5,089 bases of DNA from Blastocatellia bacterium (lineage in GTDB: Bacteria > Acidobacteriota > Blastocatellia > Pyrinomonadales > Pyrinomonadaceae), in NCBI GenBank assembly GCA_003175865.1, contig PSRF01000173.1:1-5089 (forward strand), given 5' to 3'. The notes beneath the pieces are model-generated. The model saw only the letters and a program-made list of their open reading frames with translations, ran no database searches and was not told the origin of the DNA. This document shows, in pieces, positions 1 through 5,089 of this stretch (its first letter is position 1; each line of letters opens with the position of its first letter). The translations under genes were made by a program, and so were the position numbers.

Positions 1-555
1 AACGGAGCCGAGGGCTACCAAAGTCACGTCGATTGTAGTGGACTTCTTAACGTACTGTTTGAACGTGCATATGGTATTACGCCAAACGATTTTGAGAAAT
101 GGCTTGGGAAACGACGTCCGCTTGCGTCTGAGTATTTCAACGCCATCACACAGCAGCAAAACTTTCGCTCGATCACTTCAATCGCAAACGTACGCCCTGG
201 AGACATCGTCGCGATCCGTTATCCCCCCGGCACAAACGACAACACAGGACACATTATGATCGTCAATGATGTGCCGTCGCGCCGCAAACCATCAAAACCT
301 GAGGTGGAAGGAACCGAGCAATGGGAAGTGAGCGTCATAGATTCCAGCGAATCGGGCCATGGCAAAACCGACACTCGACGTAAGCCGGACGGCTCTTTCG
401 GTGATGGCGTCGGACAAGGAATTCTTCGGATTTATACTGGTACCAATAACGAAATAGTCGGATATACGTGGAGCACGTTCGCGGTGTCTGACTATTACGA
501 TCAAAATACACGCCAGCTAGTGATCGGTCGGCTTCAGTTACCTCTTAAACTGTAA
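1..555 (+). CDS. NlpC/P60-like cysteine peptidase or amidase, C-terminal part (5' end outside window)
   Basis: Frame 1 is open from the first base to TAA at 553-555, giving 184 visible residues; the start codon lies left of the window. The visible part begins just before a V-D-C-S-G-L motif, whose Cys (bases 34-36) is the likely nucleophile, as in NlpC/P60-like papain-fold enzymes. About 72 residues later comes R-P-G-D-I-V-A-I-R and then G-H-I-M-I-V-N, where the His (250-252) fits the catalytic base. A following strand, V-S-V-I-D-S-S (Asp at 340-342), and S-G-H-G-x-x-D-T-R could supply the third polar residue. A G-V-G-Q-G turn and a final strand region complete the fold. NlpC/P60 enzymes usually hydrolyse peptide bonds in peptidoglycan stems, but the Cys-His distance here exceeds that of compact members such as MepS, so the substrate is open. 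Export cannot be judged without the N-terminus. The gene converges on the minus-strand genes. The family-level call is fairly secure; the exact activity is not. Confidence 0.72.
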   Translation, partial: NGAEGYQSHVDCSGLLNVLFERAYGITPNDFEKWLGKRRPLASEYFNAITQQQNFRSITSIANVRPGDIVAIRYPPGTNDNTGHIMIVNDVPSRRKPSKPEVEGTEQWEVSVIDSSESGHGKTDTRRKPDGSFGDGVGQGILRIYTGTNNEIVGYTWSTFAVSDYYDQNTRQLVIGRLQLPLKL

Positions 556-584
556 AAAAAGGACGTCGCACGTGTGCGACGTCC
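554..584 (-). terminator. Rho-independent terminator of the 608-1674 gene pair, in the convergent gap
   Basis: A perfect inverted repeat has arms GGACGTCGCA (561-570) and TGCGACGTCC (575-584) with a four-base CGTG loop; the CG pair flanking the loop centre can extend it to 11 bp. Seven A residues at 554-560 read as seven T on the minus strand directly after the hairpin, so the signal is canonical for transcription arriving from the gene ending at 608. On the plus strand the hairpin is followed only by a mixed AT-rich stretch, so it should stop the peptidase transcript less efficiently. The T-tract overlaps the TAA stop codon (553-555) of the plus-strand gene. Confidence 0.88.
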
Positions 585-607
585 AATTAGTTCATTTTCT
601 GATTTGC

Positions 608-1084
608 TCAAACTGATAATAACCTATCGAAGAACGAGCGATATCTCTGGAGTGCGACACGCAAGTCTTCGGTTGATACATCATCTCCACGATCCCAGTT
701 CTGCTCGAGATTGTCGCGTTCGTTCGCAAACACTTCCGCCAATCTCTTCATAGTGCTTGCGACGAGCTCATCCGCCTCCTCGACTGAACGTCTCGGTTCA
801 TCGACGAACTGCGTCTGAATTACTCGCCAGTTTTCGCGCAGTGATTCTGCCTCCTTAGATTCAAACAACGGCGTCGATCCCGTTTCAGACTCGCGACCGT
901 CTCCCCCATCGCGATCTCGCTGAGCGGCATCATTATCGCGATTATCGCGCGCCGGTTTTACTGCTGCGCCACCGGCTAAGTCTCGAGCGCTTAATTGTTC
1001 CGGCCGATCATCGATTCGTTCCATCCGACCGCGATCTTCCATTTGTTCATCGCTGTTCAGTTGCTGTTGCTCATTCAAATTCAT
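608..1084 (-). CDS. Soluble charged protein of unknown function, FVDEPR-motif paralog of the upstream gene
   Basis: This encodes 158 residues with no signal peptide or membrane segment. Residues 1-75 are low-complexity and highly charged (many D, E, R, N, Q) and are probably disordered; part is encoded by a perfect 9-bp tandem duplication at 932-949 (R-D-N repeated). Residues 76-158 form a predicted helical domain: W86, Q92-F-V-D-E-P-R (FVDEPR at 93-98), A-D-E-L-V, then E-R-D-N-L-E-Q-N-W, and a C-terminal S-T-E-D-L-R...R-Y-R-S-F-F-D-R-L-L block. The upstream gene has the same motif order, so the two are paralogs. The ATG at 1084-1082 overlaps the upstream TGA as ATGA, implying translational coupling. 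An AGGA lies only two bases before the ATG and a run of six G lies further upstream, so the ribosome site itself is not ideal. I recall similar hypothetical proteins in Acidobacteriota and Actinobacteria, but no named domain. Real gene: very likely. Function: unknown. Confidence 0.85.
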   Translation of the reverse strand: MNLNEQQQLNSDEQMEDRGRMERIDDRPEQLSARDLAGGAAVKPARDNRDNDAAQRDRDGGDGRESETGSTPLFESKEAESLRENWRVIQTQFVDEPRRSVEEADELVASTMKRLAEVFANERDNLEQNWDRGDDVSTEDLRVALQRYRSFFDRLLSV

Positions 1085-1674
1085 CGTCCTGCCCCCCGTG
1101 CTTGTCTGCGGTTGTCGGCTTGCAAATCTCTTACCGGGTACCTGCCGCCATCCTGAAGAAGGTCAGCAAACAATGCACGGTAATGCAGCATCGCTTCTCT
1201 GAGTTCTTCAGTTGTTACTGCTGACTGCCTATCTCTGATCGCGATATCGTGCGCAACCCGGTAGTTCTCCACGACAACGGGATGATCCACCGAAACATCT
1301 GCGACTCGCTGCTCAAAATCACTCACTGGATATCCGCGCGCTTTCATCACGTCGCCGACCAAACGGTCAGCTCCGTCGACAGCCGCCCTGGGTTCATCGA
1401 CAAAGTGTGCTTGTTGATCTTCCCACGCCTCCGCGAACCGAGCGCGCTGCTGTTCGGTCAACGGAACAATCTTCAGTCCTCCCACCCTTTGCTGTCGTTC
1501 CTGCAGGACCTTTTCAGCGGCACCTGTGGTTCCTTCCGACCGAACAGCGCGTTCATATTCCGGCCCAAAGCGCGACCTTAATTGCTTGGTCCGTCGTTCT
1601 TTCAAAATCAACCAAACTGCTATTGCTAAACCAATGACCACAATCGCGATGATTGCAATTCCTAATGGGCTCAT
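1081..1674 (-). CDS. Membrane-anchored conserved protein of unknown function, FVDEPR-motif family
   Basis: This encodes 197 residues. Residues 4-24 are a strongly hydrophobic helix (I-A-I-I-A-I-V-V-I-G...), followed at once by K-E-R-R-T-K; the positive-inside rule places the rest of the protein in the cytoplasm, anchored by an N-terminal signal-anchor. Next come R-F-G-P-E-Y (35-40), E-K-V-L-Q-E-R-Q-Q-R (54-63), P-L-T-E-Q-Q-R-A-R-F (71-80), W84, Q-A-H-F-V-D-E-P-R (FVDEPR at 91-96), A-D-R-L-V, M-K-A-R-G-Y-P, D-F-E-Q-R, a V-D-H-P-V-V-V-E-N-Y-R stretch (129-139) and T-E-E-L-R...H-Y-R-A-L-F (155-169). The body looks mainly alpha-helical. It is the first gene of a two-gene unit and its TGA overlaps the next ATG. 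The start at 1674 is fixed by a perfect Shine-Dalgarno sequence just upstream. I recall this R-F-G-P-E-Y...F-V-D-[DE]-P architecture as a widespread uncharacterised family, with no enzymatic motif visible. Role in envelope or stress biology would be a guess. Confidence 0.87.
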   Translation of the reverse strand: MSPLGIAIIAIVVIGLAIAVWLILKERRTKQLRSRFGPEYERAVRSEGTTGAAEKVLQERQQRVGGLKIVPLTEQQRARFAEAWEDQQAHFVDEPRAAVDGADRLVGDVMKARGYPVSDFEQRVADVSVDHPVVVENYRVAHDIAIRDRQSAVTTEELREAMLHYRALFADLLQDGGRYPVRDLQADNRRQARGAGR

Positions 1675-1677
1675 ATG

Positions 1678-1685
1678 ACCTCCTT
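1678..1685 (-). promoter_or_regulatory. Perfect Shine-Dalgarno sequence for the gene starting at 1674
   Basis: On the minus strand AAGGAGGT lies three bases (CAT) before the ATG at 1674-1672. All eight bases can pair with the usual 3' end of 16S rRNA, which decides this start codon and suggests efficient translation. None of the other starts in the window has a comparable site. Confidence 0.8.
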
Positions 1686-1692
1686 GCTCCAG

Positions 1693-1721
1693 GTTGTAGG
1701 GGCCAAAGATTCTCTATGCAA
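1693..1721 (-). promoter_or_regulatory. Weak sigma-70-like promoter candidate for the 608-1674 pair
   Basis: On the minus strand TTGCAT (1721-1716) and TACAAC (1698-1693) are separated by exactly 17 bases. They match the -35 and -10 consensus at three and four of six positions. Transcription would begin only about a dozen bases before the ATG at 1674, just upstream of the Shine-Dalgarno sequence. The spacing and position are reasonable but the hexamer matches are poor, and the real promoter may lie elsewhere in the 189-bp gap. Confidence 0.2.
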
Positions 1722-1831
1722 CCGAAAGGCCTAAGACTTCGGAGCGAAAGGGCAATCGTCTAGTATGTGTTCGATTGGATTTGCGGCTAATGAAAGCGTC
1801 TACGTTAGTATCGAATTACAACGCTCTGTAC

Positions 1832-1856
1832 CGGAGTAGATCATGATGGGACTCCG
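1832..1856 (-). terminator. Small stem-loop after the 1864-3984 gene, possible weak terminator
   Basis: CGGAGT (1832-1837) and ACTCCG (1851-1856) form a 6-bp inverted repeat with a 13-base loop that itself contains the palindrome ATCATGAT (1840-1847). It sits 8 bases downstream of the minus-strand stop codon at 1866-1864. No T-tract follows on either strand, so it is not a canonical intrinsic terminator; it could instead be an mRNA 3'-end structure, an operator-like site, or chance. Confidence 0.25.
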
Positions 1857-1863
1857 CTTAAGA

Positions 1864-3984
1864 CTAAAAAACTTTGTTTCTCTGAGTTGCTGGTACGAGA
1901 AGAATTCCAGCTAACCGGTCAGCTAGCGGTGACTTCAACTTCCGCAGAGTTCGTTCTTCTTTCTCAGCAGAATTCTTATCACCTATTTCGATGTACGACA
2001 GCCCGAGTCCGTAATGGGCTGAGGCGAAGTCGGGTTTAAGCCGGACTGCAGTTTCAAAAGCCTTCGCCGCTTGCCGGTAAGCACCAGAGCCGTAATAGGC
2101 ACGACCAAGAGCATCATTGATGCCTGCCTCACTCAGTCCCGTCACCGAATTCGATTTACCTTCGATCAGCGTGGCACGAACGGCATACAAGGCTTGTCTT
2201 AAAGGTTCGATCGCGGATTGATAGTCAGAAAGCGCAAGATAAGCGGACCCAAGACGGAAGTAAGAATCTGCATCAACAAATGCGCGATTCAACTTGATAG
2301 CTTGTTTGTAAGCAGCAATGGTCCCCTTGTGTGACCCAAGCGCAGAATTTGCTAGACCTAACTTCATATAGGCAACCGCATCATCTGGTTTCAGTGCAAT
2401 TGCCTGCGTGAAAGAGTGAACCGCATCCTCGTACTTTGCAGATGCAAGGCTACTAATCCCCTTATTGAAGTATGTAGCAAACGATTGCGAATTCGCATTG
2501 GTTTTGACTGGTTCAAGCTTCGCGCTTGTTGGCGTTACGACTGCGTTACTGCTTTCAGCAAAACTGGAGGCAGGGGCGCTAGTGTTAGTCGCCGATGGTG
2601 ACACAACCGAGCGTGGCGATTCAGTGGGTGAGACCGAAGTCGCTTCCTCTGGTCGCTGGAAAGTGTAGGTAAGGTGACTGTAGACCTTCGTCGGCTGACT
2701 TGAAAACGCCGACATTAAGAACCGAGCTTTGTTAGCTGCTGAAGTTGCCGCCCCAAATAACATCGGATTGCCTGAAATCGGCCGCGCTGTTTTAACTGCG
2801 CCGTTCTGATCGATAAGTAGTTCCAGCTGCACGTCACCTGCAGCGCGCGCCAAACTTGCTTCGGCTGGATACTGCGGTTGCGGAAGTTCAATTGCCGCCT
2901 TCCTGAGAATTTCTTCCGAGACACGCAATACCTGAACGTCGTCTTTACTTGCGTTAGTCTCAATGTCGCCGGACGATGGAGGTGCAGGTTTTGCCACATC
3001 AGTGGTGTTAGGAGTGATTGATGTGGCTGGAGTAGGTTGCTCCGACGCATTGTTAGTAGGTGTCGGTTTGCTCGCTAGAGCTGTTGTTGACGCAGCGTTT
3101 GAAACACTTTGGCTCTCAATGGAGTTATTTGTTTCGGGTGCGGGTTTGTTTGTCTGATTGTCAGGTTGTTCCGGTTTGTTCAAGACGTTAGTGGAAGACT
3201 TCTCTGCCACGTCTGACGTAGGTGTAGGTTTCTTTGCAGAGGTGTCTGGAGCGTTCGTGACTGATGAAGGTTTATTGGCGGCCTCGGTACGTGATGCATT
3301 AGCGTCAGGAGCGTTCGTTACTGGTGTAGGCTTATTTACCACGTTCGCGCCTGTAGACGGTGATCCAACCGCTGGCTGATCGGAGGTAGACTTATTCGCG
3401 AGCCGTGTTGTATCTGGGGCAGGCGCGTCCACTGATCGTGCAGCAACAGATGCCACCGGAGTACCCGCTTTCGGCATCGTTGGACCATAATAGTAGGTGA
3501 GTGTCCTATAGGTGACTTCTGTTGGTTCGTAAGTAACTTGTCCATTTTCGTAAACCGCGACTGAGGCAGTCATCTTTTTCCAATTACCAAACTCATCAAA
3601 TTCGTAACTATATTTTTCTTTTGAGAGAATCGATCCGTTATCGCCACGGAGGGTCATCTCTATGATGTTGCCTTTGTCGTCGTATTTGTATTCTTCCTTG
3701 CCAGGGGCGCTCGCACCTTCGACTGGATACGCAACGGAGTCAGTCTTGTGCCCGACTACATCGTAAGTTGAAATCTGAATCAGCGTCCGTTTTAGCTCAA
3801 CCTGTTTACCTTCTCGCGTAACTACGTTCGCCAACTCAACGCGTACTCTTCTGATTGGACCATGCAATCCATCTTGCTCACGGTCCGTCGAAGTTGCTGC
3901 GGTGGGCTGTGCAGAGTTTGACTGCCCGTGAGTTGTGTAGGCGCAAGAACAGAGCGCAATCAGGACAACGATTAATTGCTTCAT
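1864..3984 (-). CDS. Secreted multidomain protein: YD-like domain, TonB C-terminal domain, TPR repeats
   Basis: This encodes 706 residues. Residues 1-20 are a signal peptide (hydrophobic L-I-V-V-L-I-A-L core; likely cleavage T-H-G|Q), with no clear lipobox and no later membrane helix, so the product should be periplasmic or exported. Residues 38-166 resemble YD/RHS-type beta modules: D-G-L-H-G-P-I-R-R-V, Y-D-D-K-G-N, then Y-E-F-D-E-F-G-N-W. Residues 170-350 are a Pro/Thr/Asn/Ala-rich linker with recurring [NSK]-K-P-x-P units. Residues 354-443 match TonB_C: P-Q-Y-P-A-E-A-S, D-V-Q-L-E-L-L-I-D-Q-N-G-A-V, S-G-N-P-M-L. A second Ser/Thr-rich linker (445-498) leads to about five TPRs (501-687), for example Y-F-N-K-G-I...Y-E-D-A-V...A-L-K-P-D. 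TPRs normally mediate protein contacts. The gene starts within the ATGA overlap of the upstream gene, with AAGGA three bases before its ATG. At three times the length of classical TonB and lacking its N-terminal anchor, it is probably a scaffold or adaptor rather than a true energy transducer. Confidence 0.88.
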   Translation of the reverse strand: MKQLIVVLIALCSCAYTTHGQSNSAQPTAATSTDREQDGLHGPIRRVRVELANVVTREGKQVELKRTLIQISTYDVVGHKTDSVAYPVEGASAPGKEEYKYDDKGNIIEMTLRGDNGSILSKEKYSYEFDEFGNWKKMTASVAVYENGQVTYEPTEVTYRTLTYYYGPTMPKAGTPVASVAARSVDAPAPDTTRLANKSTSDQPAVGSPSTGANVVNKPTPVTNAPDANASRTEAANKPSSVTNAPDTSAKKPTPTSDVAEKSSTNVLNKPEQPDNQTNKPAPETNNSIESQSVSNAASTTALASKPTPTNNASEQPTPATSITPNTTDVAKPAPPSSGDIETNASKDDVQVLRVSEEILRKAAIELPQPQYPAEASLARAAGDVQLELLIDQNGAVKTARPISGNPMLFGAATSAANKARFLMSAFSSQPTKVYSHLTYTFQRPEEATSVSPTESPRSVVSPSATNTSAPASSFAESSNAVVTPTSAKLEPVKTNANSQSFATYFNKGISSLASAKYEDAVHSFTQAIALKPDDAVAYMKLGLANSALGSHKGTIAAYKQAIKLNRAFVDADSYFRLGSAYLALSDYQSAIEPLRQALYAVRATLIEGKSNSVTGLSEAGINDALGRAYYGSGAYRQAAKAFETAVRLKPDFASAHYGLGLSYIEIGDKNSAEKEERTLRKLKSPLADRLAGILLVPATQRNKVF
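3248..3336 (-). repeat. Degenerate 60-bp direct repeat inside the proline-rich linker
   Basis: Bases 3248-3276 and 3308-3336 match at 25 of 29 positions with a period of 60 bp (20 codons). On the minus strand both encode the unit N-K-P-x-x-V-T-N-A-P-D (protein residues 217-227 and 237-247). A more divergent copy, K-K-P-T-P-T-S-D, follows at residues 251-258. The pattern suggests the linker grew by in-frame duplication. Confidence 0.6.
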
Positions 3985-5033
3985 GGTTCCTTTCTCCCCG
4001 GCTGCCGGGCAATGCGGAACACTACTGTTTCGCTCGTAGATGTTCCTGATGGATATCGTTTTTGCCTCGCAAGTTGCAGTGCGCTTGCTTCAAATGCTTC
4101 TGCTCCTGCCTGCCTGTTGCCCACGTGTGCTTCGGTAACCCGTCCATCTTCAATCTGCAGTTTGACAGCGATCTCGACGTATTCCTTTTCAGCCGGCGTC
4201 GCTGCAGGTTTGGAGACAGCGACGACCGGAGGTGACGCCGTCGCTTGCGGTTCACGAACAGGAACAGATTCGTTCACCTTTTTCTGTCTTTCTGTCGTGA
4301 TTGTTGATTCGCTTGGACCTGTAGAAAATCCAAAATCGCCGACCAGAGAAGATGTGGTGGAGATCTTCGATTTCGATTCGGGTTTGTAATCAACGTCAGC
4401 TCTGGATTTCTCAGGTTGTGCTATCTGGGGCTGCGTGCGTGTTGGCGTAGTAATCGGAGCCTCGTGACTACGATTGATGTTTGCGATCACGATCGTAATT
4501 CCGGCCGCAAGCACGACAGTCAAAGATGCACGAGTCGCCAACTTGCGATGACGACGAAAGGACACCATAAAACGAGACCTTGGTTCGCTGATACTCCTTG
4601 CGGCGTTCGCCTCAGACGCATCGTTTAAAAATGGAACCGGGTTATGAGTTTGCTGCGGCAGAGCAATTTCGCCGCGCGTTTCGGAAACAGTGGCGACGTG
4701 CTGCAGTGCTTCTGAAGTATTCTCAATGCTCAGGAGACGATCGAGCAGCAGTTCAGCTTTGGCGATATCCAAATCATGTCGGGCAGCAGTTAGATTTGGC
4801 TCAAAAGAAAAAGTGGCGCTTTGCATCCACAGTACAACGTTTACTGCAGACAAGCCTGTCAACGCGCCTAATTCAGCAGCAACGAGCCGACCTTCCACCA
4901 GATAAAAACAGCCGGTTTGCGTCGGAAATTTTGCGTTCAGCTTCCCGGTCGCGCATTCATCGCGCAAACGCGTAATGACTTGCAGGAACGAAATGTCCCG
5001 GGGGCTACCTGCAATACTTGGGGCCGCACACAT
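3981..5033 (-). CDS. DUF4388 (PATAN)-domain single-pass membrane protein with periplasmic TonB_C-like domain
   Basis: This encodes 350 residues. Residues 12-110 fit DUF4388/PATAN: I-S-F-L-Q-V-I-T-R-L, T-G-K-L-N-A, G-C-F-Y-L-V-E-G-R-L-V-A-A, L-T-G-L-S-A-V-N, then W-M-Q-S-A-T-F-S-F-E-P. Such domains are usually cytoplasmic and occur in signalling and motility proteins of cyanobacteria, Myxococcota and Acidobacteriota. A basic stretch F-R-R-H-R-K (159-164) precedes one membrane helix (169-187), predicting N-in, C-out topology. A Pro/Ser/Thr/Lys-rich linker (188-283) would span the periplasm. Residues 284-341 resemble TonB_C: V-E-I-A-V-K-L-Q-I-E-D-G-R-V-T-E-A-H-V and A-S-A-L-Q-L-A-R-Q-K-R-Y. ATG at 5033 is the only ATG, GTG or TTG start in this frame downstream of the in-frame stop at 5081-5079; its ribosome site is poor (GGGA two bases before it), so coupling to a gene beyond the window is possible. 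Its TGA overlaps the next gene's ATG. Domain calls are good; function is unknown. Confidence 0.85.
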   Translation of the reverse strand: MCAAPSIAGSPRDISFLQVITRLRDECATGKLNAKFPTQTGCFYLVEGRLVAAELGALTGLSAVNVVLWMQSATFSFEPNLTAARHDLDIAKAELLLDRLLSIENTSEALQHVATVSETRGEIALPQQTHNPVPFLNDASEANAARSISEPRSRFMVSFRRHRKLATRASLTVVLAAGITIVIANINRSHEAPITTPTRTQPQIAQPEKSRADVDYKPESKSKISTTSSLVGDFGFSTGPSESTITTERQKKVNESVPVREPQATASPPVVAVSKPAATPAEKEYVEIAVKLQIEDGRVTEAHVGNRQAGAEAFEASALQLARQKRYPSGTSTSETVVFRIARQPGRKEP

Positions 5034-5089
5034 GATCCCGTGCCCAACGCTCGATCTATCCAGGCGTGAAGGTTCGTCTCACGAGTTCC

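Noticed and set aside
38..259. 73-codon plus-strand open frame with its own ATG near the left edge
   Set aside because: It overlaps the frame-1 peptidase, which carries the V-D-C-S-G and G-H-I-M-I-V motifs; the alternative frame has none.
1249..1637. Two plus-strand open frames opposite the membrane-anchored FVDEPR gene
   Set aside because: They mirror the well-supported minus-strand gene, and their translations show no domain or plausible start signal.
1675..1863. Search for a tRNA, small RNA or small gene in the 189-bp gap
   Set aside because: There is no cloverleaf, no open frame with a ribosome site, and no structure beyond the weak stem-loop and promoter candidate already listed.
1864..1890. 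TTTTTT run at the end of the 706-residue gene with a nearby TTCTC/GAGAA pairing, as a possible terminator
   Set aside because: The stem is only 5 bp with a long loop, the T-run is separated from it, and it lies inside the coding sequence before the stop codon.
2715..3545. Minus-strand out-of-frame stretches (111 and 69 codons) within the 706-residue gene
   Set aside because: They are in a different frame of a continuous gene whose own frame encodes the linker and TonB_C domain, so they indicate neither a frameshift nor a nested gene.
3976..4389. 137-codon plus-strand open frame opposite the DUF4388/TonB_C gene
   Set aside because: It is antisense to a gene with recognisable domains, has low-complexity Ser/Ala/Cys content and no family resemblance; it is a shadow frame.
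1864..5033. Classical TonB energy-transduction operon (tonB-exbB-exbD)
   Set aside because: No ExbB or ExbD gene is present, the 706-residue protein has no TonB-type anchor, and the other carries a DUF4388 domain, so the tonB symbol would be misleading.
5056..5089. Ten sense codons ending in TAG on the minus strand, 22 bases upstream of the DUF4388 gene, possibly the tail of an upstream gene
   Set aside because: It is too short to tell from chance. The position would fit an operon extending beyond the window, but nothing in the residues identifies it.

Overview
The window looks like ordinary chromosomal DNA from a Gram-negative-type bacterium. It contains one plus-strand gene cut by the left edge and two minus-strand gene pairs. 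G+C is near half by eye. A DUF4388 (PATAN) protein, a secreted protein combining a TonB C-terminal domain with tetratricopeptide repeats, and a YD-like N-terminal module together resemble Acidobacteriota (Blastocatellia/Pyrinomonadaceae type). That assignment rests on family recognition, not on a search. I see no rRNA, tRNA, CRISPR array, insertion sequence or phage gene.

Layout, left to right. (1) Bases 1-555, plus strand: the C-terminal 184 residues of an NlpC/P60-like cysteine peptidase or amidase. (2) Bases 554-584: a strong intrinsic terminator in the convergent gap, oriented for the minus-strand genes, with its T-tract overlapping the stop codon of the plus-strand gene. (3) Bases 608-1674, minus strand: two overlapping (ATGA) genes of unknown function. 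They encode paralogous proteins sharing a Q-x-x-FVDEPR motif and a C-terminal T-E-[DE]-L-R...Y-R helix block. The upstream protein is membrane-anchored; the downstream one is soluble with a charged, disordered N-terminus. A perfect Shine-Dalgarno sequence precedes the pair. (4) Bases 1675-1863: a non-coding gap with a weak promoter candidate and a small stem-loop. (5) Bases 1864-5033, minus strand: a second ATGA-coupled pair. The upstream gene (3981-5033) encodes a DUF4388 domain, one membrane helix and a periplasmic TonB_C-like domain. The downstream gene (1864-3984) encodes a 706-residue secreted protein with a YD-like domain, a Pro/Thr/Asn-rich linker, a TonB_C domain, a second linker and about five TPRs.

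How the genes may work together: the second pair could be a cross-envelope unit, with a cytoplasmic DUF4388 adaptor displaying a TonB-like domain in the periplasm next to a secreted TonB_C/TPR scaffold. No ExbB, ExbD or receptor gene is visible, so energy transduction is not supported by context. The first pair looks like a membrane-bound and soluble partner set. Neither pair has a function I can name. They are the best candidates here for something undescribed, but evidence for a novel system is modest.
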